A stretch of 64,000 nt of DNA from Streptomyces massasporeus (GTDB taxonomy: Bacteria; Actinomycetota; Actinomycetes; Streptomycetales; Streptomycetaceae), in assembly GCF_014648995.1 (NCBI RefSeq), contig NZ_BMSE01000001.1:124001-188000 (forward strand), read 5' to 3'. Positions within the stretch are counted from its first letter, which is position 1. Each line of letters opens with the position of its first letter. Under the pieces are notes generated by a model. That model searched no databases. It saw only the letters and a program-made list of their open reading frames with translations, and was not told the origin of the DNA. Positions 24,515 through 33,336 of the stretch are shown piece after piece. A program made the translations under genes and the position numbers.

Positions 24515-26215
24515 TCACCGTTCGAAGACGACCCGCCCGTCGAAGACCGTGAGATCCACCCGCACCTCGGTGATCTCGTGCGGGTCGAGGTCCAGCAACG
24601 GCCGGTCCAGGACGCACAGATCGGCGGCCCGGCCCGGTGCGAGGGTGCCCTTGAAGTCGTCGGCGAAGTCCTGCCAGGCGGCGGTGGAGGTATAGGCGCG
24701 CAAGGCGTCGGCGAGGGGTACGCACTGCTCGGGGCCGCTGGGGCGGCCGCTGGCCTTGGACTCGCGCAGCATCATGGAGGCCACGCCCTGACGCCAGTCG
24801 GGCTCGGTGATGGGGGCGTCGGAGCTGGCGCAGACCCGCACCCCGGCGTCGAGCGCCGAGCGCACCGGCCACTGGTAGGCGGAGCGTTCGGGGCCGACGA
24901 CCTCGTCCATCAGGTCGGAGATGGTCCACTTGATGGCCGGGTTCATGTTGACGCCGTAGCCGTGCGCGGCGAGTTTCGCCAGGCTGCCCGGGCTGATGAA
25001 GTCGCCGTGGATGACGTAGTGGCGGGCGTCGGGCCGGGGTGCGGCCGTGTTCGCCGCGAGGAAGGCGTCCACCACGAGGTCGATGGCCCGGTCGCCGGTG
25101 ACGTGCACGCCGAGCTGGAAGCCGGCCTCGTGACCGAGCCTGATCATCTCGCGCAGTTCGTGCACCTGGAGCGCGGGGGTGTCGCCGTGCACGCACAGGG
25201 CGCCGTGGCCGCCGTCCGGGTACGGCTCGCTCATCCAGGCCGTGCGGTTGGGCGGCACACCGTCGGCGAAGATCTTGACGCCGATGGCCCGCAGCAGCCG
25301 GGGGTCGGCCGACTCGGGGCGGCGCAGTTCGGCCAGTCCCCTGCGGACGTCGTCGGCGCAGCCGCCCATCGGAGCGGGCAGGAGCAGGACGCTGACCCGG
25401 GCCTGGAGTTCGCCGCTCGCGGCGAGGTCGGCGTAGGCGGTCCAGTTGTCGGTGCTCAGGCCGCCGAAGAGGGAATCCGCCCCGCCCGGCCCCAGGCCGG
25501 GCTCGGTGTAGCTGGTGATGCCCCGGGAGTGCAGCTCGCGGATCACGCCCTGGATGGCCCGGCGGCGCTGGGCGGGTGTCGGGGCGGGGAGTTCGGCCTG
25601 GACGAGCCGGCCGGCGGACTCGCGCAGGATGCCGGTCGGCCTGCCGTCGGGGTCACGGTCGATGACGCCGCCGGGCGGGGCCGGGGTGTCCGCGTCGATG
25701 CCGCAGCGGCGCAGGGCTTCGGAGTTGACCCACACCATGTGCGACGAGAAGTCGGTCAGGCAGACCGGGTGATCGGGTGCCACCGCGTCCAGGTCCCGCC
25801 GGTGCGGGAAGCGCCCCGGGTCGGCCAGGCATTCGGCGAGGTAGCCGGCGTCCCAGCCCAGGCCGATGATCCACTCCCCCGCGGGTGCCCCGTCTGCCTC
25901 CCGGCCGACCGCCGCGGCGATGTCGGCGAGGGACCGCACCGCCGGGTGGCCGACATCGAGGGCGAACGGCGGTTTCGTCATGCCGTAGGCGGCTCCGTGC
26001 AGATGCGAGTCGTTGATGCCGGGCAGCACGGTCCGGCCGCCCAGCTCGACGATCCGGGTGCCGGGTCCGGCCAGGGCGCGCATCTCCGCGTCGCTGCCGA
26101 CGGCCAGGATGTCCCGGCCGCGCACGGCGACGCCCTCGGCGACGGTGAACCCGGCGTCGACGGTGAGGACCTGACCGCCGGTCAGGACGAGCGTGGGAGC
26201 GGTGTCGTCGCTCAC
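24515..26215 (-). CDS. YtcJ-like amidohydrolase
   Basis: 566 aa from GTG 26215, which has GAGG six bases upstream; the ATG at 26227 has no ribosome site. Amidohydrolase_3 family: DSHLHG near residue 72 holds the HxH metal pair, HVTGDRAID and HGDF are later metal/catalytic sites, and SSDAP near 465 is the conserved Asp. It hydrolyses a C-N bond of an unknown small molecule. It closes a leftward operon after a sugar-type ABC importer, so the imported compound is probably its substrate or a precursor. Confidence 0.85.
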   Translation of the reverse strand: MSDDTAPTLVLTGGQVLTVDAGFTVAEGVAVRGRDILAVGSDAEMRALAGPGTRIVELGGRTVLPGINDSHLHGAAYGMTKPPFALDVGHPAVRSLADIAAAVGREADGAPAGEWIIGLGWDAGYLAECLADPGRFPHRRDLDAVAPDHPVCLTDFSSHMVWVNSEALRRCGIDADTPAPPGGVIDRDPDGRPTGILRESAGRLVQAELPAPTPAQRRRAIQGVIRELHSRGITSYTEPGLGPGGADSLFGGLSTDNWTAYADLAASGELQARVSVLLLPAPMGGCADDVRRGLAELRRPESADPRLLRAIGVKIFADGVPPNRTAWMSEPYPDGGHGALCVHGDTPALQVHELREMIRLGHEAGFQLGVHVTGDRAIDLVVDAFLAANTAAPRPDARHYVIHGDFISPGSLAKLAAHGYGVNMNPAIKWTISDLMDEVVGPERSAYQWPVRSALDAGVRVCASSDAPITEPDWRQGVASMMLRESKASGRPSGPEQCVPLADALRAYTSTAAWQDFADDFKGTLAPGRAADLCVLDRPLLDLDPHEITEVRVDLTVFDGRVVFER

Positions 26216-26246
26216 GGATGACCTCATTTCGGTGGGGTGGGTCGGG

Positions 26247-27230
26247 TCAGCGCCCGGTGCGGGGTGCGAAGCAGGCCAGGGCCGCGCCGGCCACCAGCGC
26301 GACGCCCTGGGCCATCTGCTGCCAGAACGTCGGCACGTTCAGCAGGGTCAGGCCGTTCTGCAGGCCGCCGAGGAAGAGCACACCGAGCAGGACACCGAGG
26401 ATGGAACCGGTGCCGCCGGTGAGGGCGACGCCGCCGAGCAGCACCGCGGTGAGGACGGTCAGTTCGAACCCGGCGCCGGAGGTACCGGCCACCGCGCTGT
26501 CCAGCACCGACGCCTTGATGGCCCCGGCCAGGGCGGCGGCCACGCCGGTGGCGACGAACAGCGCGAACGGGGTGCGGCGGATGTGGATGCCGGAGAGGTG
26601 GGCGGCCTCCCGGTTGACGCCGATGGCGAAGACGTGCCGGCCGGCGGGGGTGAACGCCAGGAACAGGGCGCCCGCGGCCAGTACGAGGGCCGCGATGACG
26701 ACCGGCGCGGCGATCCCGGCGACGCGGGCCCCGCCGATCCAGGCGAAGCCGGAGCCGAAGCCGCTCAGCGGCAGCGGGAACAGTTGCTGCGCCAGACCGC
26801 GTACGGCGGTCAGCATGCCGAGGGTGACGATGAACGCGGACAGCCCGAACCAGCAGCACAGGACGCCGTTGACCGCCCCGACCAGCGCCCCTGCCGCGAG
26901 CGCCCCGAGCAGGGCGACGGCGGGCGACTGGTGGTGCTGCCCCGCCAGCCAGCCCCCGACCAGCCCGCCGAGGGCGAGCGTGGAGCCGACCGACAGGTCG
27001 AGGTAGCCGCTGATGACGAGCAGGGCCAGCGGGACGGCGACGATGGCGAGGGTGGCGGCGTCGGTGGCGATGCCGCTCAGGTTGGCCGGGTCGAGGAAGC
27101 TGCCCGTGGTCAGCTGGAAGATCAGCACCATCGCGACGAGCACGACGAGGAGCGGGTTGCGGCGTACGACGGCCAGTCCGCCCGTGGCGAGCGGGCGGGG
27201 ACGCGGGAGGGCCGGGTCGGCGGTGGTCAT
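26247..27230 (-). CDS. sugar-type ABC transporter permease
   Basis: 327 aa BPD_transp_2 (RbsC-like) permease with about nine hydrophobic segments and the family stretch GYLDLSVGS near residue 72. It must work as a homodimer, since this operon has only one permease gene, unlike the rhamnose system. ATGA overlap with the ATPase stop; AAGGAG, inside the end of the ATPase gene, serves as its ribosome site. Substrate unknown. Confidence 0.9.
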   Translation of the reverse strand: MTTADPALPRPRPLATGGLAVVRRNPLLVVLVAMVLIFQLTTGSFLDPANLSGIATDAATLAIVAVPLALLVISGYLDLSVGSTLALGGLVGGWLAGQHHQSPAVALLGALAAGALVGAVNGVLCCWFGLSAFIVTLGMLTAVRGLAQQLFPLPLSGFGSGFAWIGGARVAGIAAPVVIAALVLAAGALFLAFTPAGRHVFAIGVNREAAHLSGIHIRRTPFALFVATGVAAALAGAIKASVLDSAVAGTSGAGFELTVLTAVLLGGVALTGGTGSILGVLLGVLFLGGLQNGLTLLNVPTFWQQMAQGVALVAGAALACFAPRTGR

Positions 27231-28735
27231 GCTGCTCCTTCGGCGGTCAGGGGGGCGTGAACGGCCGACAGCAGGGCCTGTTCGGTGAGTTCGGTGCCGG
27301 AGAGCTCGCCGACGATCCGGCCCCGGGCGACGATCAGGCAGCGGTCGGCGAGCGCCACGACCTCCTCGGGGTCGCTGGAGGCGAACAGCACGGCGGTGCC
27401 GCGTTCCTCGGCGAGGGTGGACACCACGCGGTAGATCTCCTGCCGGGCCCCCACATCGACGCCCTGGGTCGGTTCGTCCAGCAGCAGCACGTCCACGTGC
27501 CGGGCCTCGTTGATCCACCGGCCCAGGACGAGCTTCTGCTGGTTGCCGCCGGAGAACGCGCCCGCCGGCAGCCGGGAGCGGGCCGGACGCAGCCCGACCG
27601 CCGTGGCCAGCCCGTCGAACACCCGCCGCTCGGAGCGCAACGCCCTTACCCCGAGGCGGGAGAGAGGCTTGACCGAGGGGAGCAGGGCGTTGTCCTGCGC
27701 GGTCATCGACGGGAACAGGCCCTGGGCCCGCCGGTCCGCCGGTACGAGCGCGATACCGGCGGCGAGCGCGTCGGCCGGGCGGGCCGGGGCGACGGTGCGG
27801 TCGCCGACGCGGATCGTGCCGGCGGTGGCGCGGCGCCTGCCGTAGAGGGTCTCCAGGATGCGCGTGCGGCCGGAGCCGATGAGCCCGAACAGACCGACGC
27901 GTTCGCCTTCGGCGACGGAGAGGCCGACGGGCCCGAAGCCGGGTCCTCGCAGGTCTTCGGCGATCAGCCGGGGTGGGGCGGGAGGCCGCGGGGACTTCGG
28001 TACGACCTCCGTCGGCCGTCCCGCGATCGCCTCCACCAGTTCCCGGCGCGTCCGCCCCGACACCGTCGCGTGGTGGGCCACCCTCCCGTCCCGCAGGACG
28101 GTGACGGCGTCCGCGAGCCGTTCCACCTCGCCCAGGAGGTGGGTGACGTAGACGATGGCGAGGCCCTGGGTGCGCAGGTCCTCGACGCGTTGCGCCAGGG
28201 CGTCGGTCTCCGCGCCGGACAGGGCGGCGGTCGGTTCGTCGAGGACCAGGACGGCGGCGCTGCGGCTGAGGGCCTTGGCGATCTCCACCAACTGGCGCTG
28301 GCCCATGGGCAGATCACCCACCCGGTCGCGCGGGGAGCACTTCGCGGCCACCCGCTCCATCAGCCCGGCGGCGACCTCCTCCTGGGCGCGCCGGTCGATA
28401 CGGCCGTGCCGGGTCCACTCCTGGCCGAGGAAGATGTTCTCCGCCACGGTCAGAGCGTCGACCACGCTGAGCGTCTGGAAGATGATCGCCACGCCGGACG
28501 CGATGGACGCGCGCGGAGTGAGCCGGGTGTACGACGTCCCGCCGACCTCGATGGTGCCGGCGTCGGGCGGGTAGGCGCCGCCCAGGCACTTGATGAGGGT
28601 GGACTTGCCGGCGCCGTTGTGGCCGAGCAGGGCGTGCACCTGGCCGGCGGGGACGGTGAGGTCGACACCGTCGAGGGCCCTGACGCCGCCGAAGGACTTC
28701 GTCAGGCCGCTGATGCGGAGGGTGGTGGTCGTCAT
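27227..28735 (-). CDS. sugar-type ABC transporter ATP-binding protein, duplicated
   Basis: 502 aa RbsA-like ATPase. The N-terminal domain has Walker A GHNGAGKS and Walker B LVLDEPTAALS; the C-terminal domain has a degenerate GLIGSGRT, signature FSGGNQQK and LLDEPTQGVD. It energises the single permease encoded next. The binding-protein gene ends 9 bp upstream of its ATG. The carbohydrate-like family does not prove a sugar ligand, because relatives import nucleosides and autoinducers. Confidence 0.9.
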   Translation of the reverse strand: MTTTTLRISGLTKSFGGVRALDGVDLTVPAGQVHALLGHNGAGKSTLIKCLGGAYPPDAGTIEVGGTSYTRLTPRASIASGVAIIFQTLSVVDALTVAENIFLGQEWTRHGRIDRRAQEEVAAGLMERVAAKCSPRDRVGDLPMGQRQLVEIAKALSRSAAVLVLDEPTAALSGAETDALAQRVEDLRTQGLAIVYVTHLLGEVERLADAVTVLRDGRVAHHATVSGRTRRELVEAIAGRPTEVVPKSPRPPAPPRLIAEDLRGPGFGPVGLSVAEGERVGLFGLIGSGRTRILETLYGRRRATAGTIRVGDRTVAPARPADALAAGIALVPADRRAQGLFPSMTAQDNALLPSVKPLSRLGVRALRSERRVFDGLATAVGLRPARSRLPAGAFSGGNQQKLVLGRWINEARHVDVLLLDEPTQGVDVGARQEIYRVVSTLAEERGTAVLFASSDPEEVVALADRCLIVARGRIVGELSGTELTEQALLSAVHAPLTAEGAA

Positions 28736-28744
28736 GGCGACCGC

Positions 28745-29755
28745 CTAGGCGTTCTGGGCGAGCAGGGCGTCGATCCGGGCGGTGTCGGCGCGCTGGACGA
28801 GCGTGATCGGCACCTGGGCGCTCGGGTTCGCCTTCCCGGCGGCGACCGCGCGCGGCACGTCGACGATGGCGGCGGCGATGTCCTTCGGCGCGAGGGCTGC
28901 GGAGGCCCGGTAGAAGGTGCCCTGCTTGACGGCGAGGAGGGAGGGCGCGGAGCCGTCCTGGCCGCCGACGAAGGTCTTCGCGTCGTCCTTGGCCCGGCCC
29001 GCCTGCTGGAGGGCCTTGAACCCGCCGTACGCGGCGGCGTCCGTGACGCCGAGGACGAGGTTGAGGTCGGGGTGTTTGGCGAGGATCGCCTTCGTCCTGG
29101 ACAGGCCCGTGTCCGGGTCGATGGACTGCTCCCGCGCCACCACGTCGACGCCGGGCGCGGCCTTGGTGAAGGCGTCGATCATGCCCTTGGTGCGTTCGCG
29201 GCCCAGCTCGATGGTGTCGTCCGTGAGGAAGGCGATCTTGCCCTTGCCGCCGAGGTGCTCCTGGGCCCACTTCGCCGCCGCCGCGCCGAGCAGGGTGCCG
29301 CCCTCGCGGAAGCTGAACCGGATGTCGGCGCTCTGGTGCTCCAGGGAGCCGCCGTAGGTCACCCAGATCAGCCCCGCGTCGAGGGCCGCCTTGGCGAGGG
29401 GCTCGGCGGCCTCGAACACCATGGGGAAGGACACGATCGCCGGGACCTTGCGGGCGACCCAGGTGGTGAGGTTGGTGGCCTGGGTGTCGGCACTGGCGTT
29501 GTCGCTGGTCGTCAGCAGGGAGATGCCGTGCTGCTTCGCCCGGGCGGTGGAGAGCTTGACCAGCGTCGAGTAGAGCGGGAGCTGGGTGAAGGGGTAGTCG
29601 AGGCCGATCTTCGTCAGGCGGGTGCCGCCGGATCGTGAGGGCTTGGCCGAGGCGGCCGTGTTCTCCGGTGCCGAGCAGCCCGCGGCGGCGAGCGCGGCGG
29701 CGGCGGACAGGGCGAGGAAGTGTCTGCGCGAGGCGGTGTACGGGGGTGGGGTCAT
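28745..29755 (-). CDS. ABC transporter substrate-binding lipoprotein
   Basis: 336 aa. The signal has a twin arginine (SRRHFLAL) followed by an AAAGC lipobox, so it is a probable Tat-exported lipoprotein. Peripla_BP_4 fold, with TRLTKIGLDYPF at the start of the mature domain and GVTDAAAYGGFKAL in the second lobe. It is first in a leftward operon with ATPase, permease and amidohydrolase. GGAGAG lies nine bases before the ATG; the frame extending to 29926 lacks a site. Ligand unknown. Confidence 0.87.
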   Translation of the reverse strand: MTPPPYTASRRHFLALSAAAALAAAGCSAPENTAASAKPSRSGGTRLTKIGLDYPFTQLPLYSTLVKLSTARAKQHGISLLTTSDNASADTQATNLTTWVARKVPAIVSFPMVFEAAEPLAKAALDAGLIWVTYGGSLEHQSADIRFSFREGGTLLGAAAAKWAQEHLGGKGKIAFLTDDTIELGRERTKGMIDAFTKAAPGVDVVAREQSIDPDTGLSRTKAILAKHPDLNLVLGVTDAAAYGGFKALQQAGRAKDDAKTFVGGQDGSAPSLLAVKQGTFYRASAALAPKDIAAAIVDVPRAVAAGKANPSAQVPITLVQRADTARIDALLAQNA

Positions 29756-29887
29756 GGCGTGGGCTCTCCGAGGGGCGGGCCCGACTGGAGCGGGCGTCCG
29801 GCTGTGCCGAACAGGAAAGACCCGCGGGGCACGTCGCACCATCCGTACAAATACCGACCGCGGATACGGCCGGGCTTGGTGAGCACC

Positions 29888-29916
29888 TTGCCGGACACGG
29901 ACGGGAGCCCTATCGT
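29888..29916 (+). promoter_or_regulatory. promoter of the LuxR-type regulator gene
   Basis: TTGCCG (29888-29893) and TATCGT (29911-29916) are 17 bp apart, giving a start near 29923 and a 39-nt leader ending in CGGAGG before the ATG. An ATCCG/CGGAT inverted repeat lies upstream, between the divergent genes (about 29841-29864). Confidence 0.5.
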
Positions 29917-29961
29917 TAGGCCCCAAACGACCTTGCTGTCCGAGCCGTCCGGAGGCTCGCC

Positions 29962-30993
29962 ATGACCAGCCACCACCAGATCGCGGCAGCCGCGCGCATC
30001 GGCATGCTCACCCGCGAGCGCGACACCGCCTCGGCCTCCGCGCAGGCCCTGTGCGAACTCGCCCGTGCGCTCCCCCTGGACGCGGCGACCCTGCTCACGA
30101 TCGACCCGCTGTCCGGCTCCCACGTCCAGATCGCGAGCATCGGCTACACGGCCGAGGCATCGCAGGCCCTGGCCGGGGAGTTCGTCGCCACTCCGTGGTA
30201 CCGCAACGTCGTACGGCGGGAGCTGCCGCCGTCCATCTCGGAGGACGCGGAGGACTCCGAGGACGCCGGTCCGCGCTTCCGCCACGGCTGGTTCTACGCC
30301 GAGCGGGTCCGCCCGGCCGGCTTCCGGGACGGCGTCACCGGGGCGCTGCGGCACCGGGGCCGGCTGGTGGGCCTGGTCCACCTCTCCACCGAGAGTGCGA
30401 ACGCCTACGACACCGAAGCGCGGCGGCTGCTCGCCTCCGTGATCCCGGCCCTGGCCGCCTTCGCCGACCCGCTGGCGCACGCCGGTGACCTGCACGGCCT
30501 GGCGGGCGAGGACGCGGCGTGCCTGGTCACGGGCGACGGCCGCGTCCTCGACCTGCCCGGTCGCGACCGCCCCGGGGTGCTGCGGGAGGAGGGCGGGTTC
30601 GGTGCGCTGCTGCACGCCTTCAGCGGCACGGACGGGCAGCGCCTGCGGCTGCTGTGGCCGGCCGGCGGCAGCTGGCGACGGGTCGTTCTGCACCGGCATC
30701 CGGCCGGGCCCGGCCTGGCGGCGGACGCGGTGCTGGTGCACGAGACGCCCACGGAACTGCCGTACGGGCTGAGCCCCCGGGAGCTGGAGGTGCTCACCCG
30801 GGCCGCCACGGGGCAGACCAACCAGGCCATCGCGCAGGCGCTGTACCTCTCCCCGCGGACCGTGCACAGCCATGTCGAGCATCTGCTGCGCAAGACCGGC
30901 TGCGCCTCCCGGGCCGAGGCCACCGCGCTCGCGGTGCGGGACGGGGTGCTGCGGCCGGACCCGGATCACCTCGCACGCTTCGTCGAACGGTGA
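29962..30993 (+). CDS. GAF/LuxR-type transcriptional regulator
   Basis: 343 aa. An N-terminal GAF-like sensor spans about residues 20-170. The LuxR helix-turn-helix lies at about 270-325, with LSPRELEVLTRAATGQTNQ and YLSPRTVHSHVEHLLRK. No kinase or receiver domain is visible, so it likely senses a ligand directly. It is divergent from the ABC importer/amidohydrolase operon and is the best candidate for its regulator. Confidence 0.87.
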   Translation: MTSHHQIAAAARIGMLTRERDTASASAQALCELARALPLDAATLLTIDPLSGSHVQIASIGYTAEASQALAGEFVATPWYRNVVRRELPPSISEDAEDSEDAGPRFRHGWFYAERVRPAGFRDGVTGALRHRGRLVGLVHLSTESANAYDTEARRLLASVIPALAAFADPLAHAGDLHGLAGEDAACLVTGDGRVLDLPGRDRPGVLREEGGFGALLHAFSGTDGQRLRLLWPAGGSWRRVVLHRHPAGPGLAADAVLVHETPTELPYGLSPRELEVLTRAATGQTNQAIAQALYLSPRTVHSHVEHLLRKTGCASRAEATALAVRDGVLRPDPDHLARFVER

Positions 30994-31008
30994 TCCGGGC
31001 CGGCCCCG

Positions 31009-31950
31009 TCAGGACGTCAGCGCCTCGACGCGCCGCATGACCTCGCGGCAGAACTCCCCCACGCCGTCGGGGTCGTCGATGAACTGGTTCGGCTTGACGC
31101 AGAACGTCGTGAAGCCCTGCTCCCGTTGCTCCGGGATCACGGAGAGCGCCGCGCCGAGGTCCGCCGGTGAGCGGTCGTCGGGGAAGACGGCCTGGGTGCC
31201 GCCGATCATCTCCAGGTCCGTGATGTCCCGCCCCGCCGCGGACATCGCCTCCTGGAGCCCCTGGAGGTCCTCGGGCGTGGGCCGGCCGAGCGGGTGGAAG
31301 CCGTGGCCGTACGCGACGAGGCGGCGCAGGACGGGGCCGTGCAGGCGCTGGCCGCCGAACCAGAGCCGGGGGCCGTCGGGGCGGTGCGCCTTGGGCTCGA
31401 ACCAGACGTCCCGGAAGGGGTAGTGCGGTCCGTCGTGGGAGAGCGGGGACGGGCCCCAGGCCTTCGCCCACACCTCCAGGTGCTCGTCGAGGAGCCGACC
31501 ACGCCGGGTGAAGGGCACGCCGAGGGCGTCGTACTCGTCCCTGCTCCAGCTGACCGTCGGCTGTACGACGAGCCGGCCCTCGCTGATCAGGTCGAGGGTG
31601 CCGAGTTCGCGGGCGAGCAGCAGGGGGTGGCGCAGCGGGGCAAGGACGGCCGCGGCGGCCAGACGCAGCCGGGAGGTGACGGAGGCGATCGCGGCGAGCA
31701 GCAGCAGGGAGTTCGGCCAGGGGGTGAGCGGGTCCTGGTTGCCGGGCAGGGCGTAGTCACGGGGGTTGCCCATGATGCCGGCGGCCGCCGCGTCGGGGCC
31801 GAGGACGATGTGCTCGCTGACCATGACGGCGTCGAAGCCGGCGTCCTCCGCCTCGCGGGCCCAGCGCACGGCGGCGGGCAGATCGGCCCGGCCGCCGGTG
31901 AGGGTCCAGTTCTCGCTGAGGACGAGGAGCATGCGGGGTGGGCTGGGCAT
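31009..31950 (-). CDS. LLM class flavin-dependent oxidoreductase
   Basis: 313 aa bacterial luciferase-like barrel, probably F420-dependent in this taxon. SEHIVLGPDA near residue 45, TSRLRLAAAAVLAPLRHPLLLARELGTLD near 90 and VSWSRDEYDALGV near 130 are typical of the family. Substrate unknown. The ATG at 31950 has AAAGGAA upstream. It is divergent from a MarR regulator, with about 100 bp between them that include TACAAT at 31974-31979. Confidence 0.87.
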   Translation of the reverse strand: MPSPPRMLLVLSENWTLTGGRADLPAAVRWAREAEDAGFDAVMVSEHIVLGPDAAAAGIMGNPRDYALPGNQDPLTPWPNSLLLLAAIASVTSRLRLAAAAVLAPLRHPLLLARELGTLDLISEGRLVVQPTVSWSRDEYDALGVPFTRRGRLLDEHLEVWAKAWGPSPLSHDGPHYPFRDVWFEPKAHRPDGPRLWFGGQRLHGPVLRRLVAYGHGFHPLGRPTPEDLQGLQEAMSAAGRDITDLEMIGGTQAVFPDDRSPADLGAALSVIPEQREQGFTTFCVKPNQFIDDPDGVGEFCREVMRRVEALTS

Positions 31951-32053
31951 GACGGGTTTTCCTTTCGGCTTCGTACAATTTGAGTCCGAACGACCGGACG
32001 GCCGGGACGAGCCGCCCGTGCGTGAGTCGTGTGACCAGACGAAGGAGCCGCCC

Positions 32054-32626
32054 GTGCCGGGGCACCGATCCATCACCGAAGCCGAGAAGCTCGCCGCGGC
32101 GAAGCTCGGCGGCATCGCGATCCGCCGGGAGCAGATGGCGGCGGTGGCGAACATCTACCGGGCCGCGTCCGCCGTGCGCCAGCATCTGGAGAACTCGGTG
32201 CTGCGCGGTTCCGACCTGACCTGGACGGCCTTCGTGGTGCTGTGGGTGGTCTGGGTGTGGGGCGAGTCGGAGACCCGGCACGTGGCGGAGGAGGCGGGGA
32301 TCTCCAAGGGCACGCTGACGGGTGTGGTGCGCACGCTGGAGTCCCGTGGCCTGCTCCGGCGGGACGGTCATCCGAGCGACGGGCGCCTGGTGCTGCTGAG
32401 CCTCACCCCGGAGGGCGAGGAGTTCATGGCGCGGGTGTTCCCGGCGTTCAACGAGGAGGAGGCCTTCGTCACCGCCGGGCTCAGCGACGCCGAGTGCCGC
32501 CGCCTCGCCGAGGGGCTGCGCAGTGTGGTGCTCCAGGTGGAGGAGCACGGTGAGGAGCGGCGGCAGTCCCTGCTGGGCGGCGCCGAGCCGGCCCCGCGGC
32601 GCAGCGGGCGGCGGCCCCGGGCCTGA
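32054..32626 (+). CDS. MarR family transcriptional regulator
   Basis: 190 aa from GTG 32054 with AAGGAG upstream. Winged helix at about residues 60-115: ETRHVAEEAGISKGTLTGVVRTLESRGLLRRDGHPSDGR, where DGR is the wing tip. It probably controls the divergent LLM oxidoreductase gene. A TTCG-N-CGAA repeat around 31969-31991 could be its operator. It ends 14 bp from the stop of a convergent hydrolase gene. Confidence 0.87.
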   Translation: MPGHRSITEAEKLAAAKLGGIAIRREQMAAVANIYRAASAVRQHLENSVLRGSDLTWTAFVVLWVVWVWGESETRHVAEEAGISKGTLTGVVRTLESRGLLRRDGHPSDGRLVLLSLTPEGEEFMARVFPAFNEEEAFVTAGLSDAECRRLAEGLRSVVLQVEEHGEERRQSLLGGAEPAPRRSGRRPRA

Positions 32627-32640
32627 GTCCCGCCGCGGCC

Positions 32641-33336
32641 TCACCGGGTCGCGGCCCGCACGAGCGCGTCGAACAGGCCCTGCTGGGCGGGGTCCTCATG
32701 GGCGGTGTCCTCCGGATGCCACTGCACGGCCGTGAACCAGCCTGCGGCGCCCGGGAGTTCGAGGGCCTCGACCGTGCCGTCCGCCGCCCGGGCCGTGACG
32801 CGCAGGCCGCTGCCCGGGCGGTCGACGCGCTGGTGGTGGTAGCAGGACGCGTCCGCCTTCTCGGCGTCGGCGGCCCGGGCGACGAGCGAGCCGGGTTCCA
32901 GGGTGACGGGGTGCACGAGATGCCGGTGCTCGCGCTCGGGTCCGCCCATGTCCTGCTCCAGGGTGCCGCCGAGGGCGACGTTGACGACTTGGAGGCCGCG
33001 GCAGACGGCGAGCAGCGGCACCCCCGACTCCAGGGCGTGCCGGGCGACGTCGAGGTCGAAGGTGTCCTGGAGGGTGTCGACGTCGTAGACGGTGTCGTGG
33101 GTGTCGGTGGCGCCGTAGCGGGAGGGGGCGAGGTCGCCGCCGCCGGGGAGCAGGACACCGTCGAAACGGGCGAGCCGGTCGGCGGTGCCGGTGTCCGCCG
33201 GGTGGATGCTCACCGGTTCGCCGCCGGCCCGCCAGACCGCCTCGATCAGGGCGCGGGCGTTGACCTCGGCGGCGTACCGCAGGGCGGAGGTCGTGGCCGA
33301 GAAGCGGGCGGGGACCGCGATCAGGGGGCGGGTCAC
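32641..33336 (-). CDS. PuuD-like gamma-glutamyl-amine hydrolase, class I GATase fold
   Basis: 231 aa from GTG 33336. Peptidase C26 family: nucleophile in AVCRGLQ near residue 112 and the His-Glu pair in QWHPED near 213. Characterised relatives split gamma-glutamyl-GABA, and AtdA2 of aniline degraders hydrolyses gamma-glutamylanilide. GTGA overlap with the aldehyde dehydrogenase stop puts it in that operon, under the operator at 34833-34846. I infer that it removes or recycles gamma-glutamate from an intermediate made by the glutamine-synthetase-like enzyme at 43.1 kb. Confidence 0.85.
   Translation of the reverse strand: MTRPLIAVPARFSATTSALRYAAEVNARALIEAVWRAGGEPVSIHPADTGTADRLARFDGVLLPGGGDLAPSRYGATDTHDTVYDVDTLQDTFDLDVARHALESGVPLLAVCRGLQVVNVALGGTLEQDMGGPEREHRHLVHPVTLEPGSLVARAADAEKADASCYHHQRVDRPGSGLRVTARAADGTVEALELPGAAGWFTAVQWHPEDTAHEDPAQQGLFDALVRAATR

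Noticed and set aside
32641..33336. Anthranilate or carbamoyl-phosphate type amidotransferase
   Set aside because: The C26-type spacing, single-domain length and neighbouring PuuC-like gene fit PuuD-like hydrolases better.
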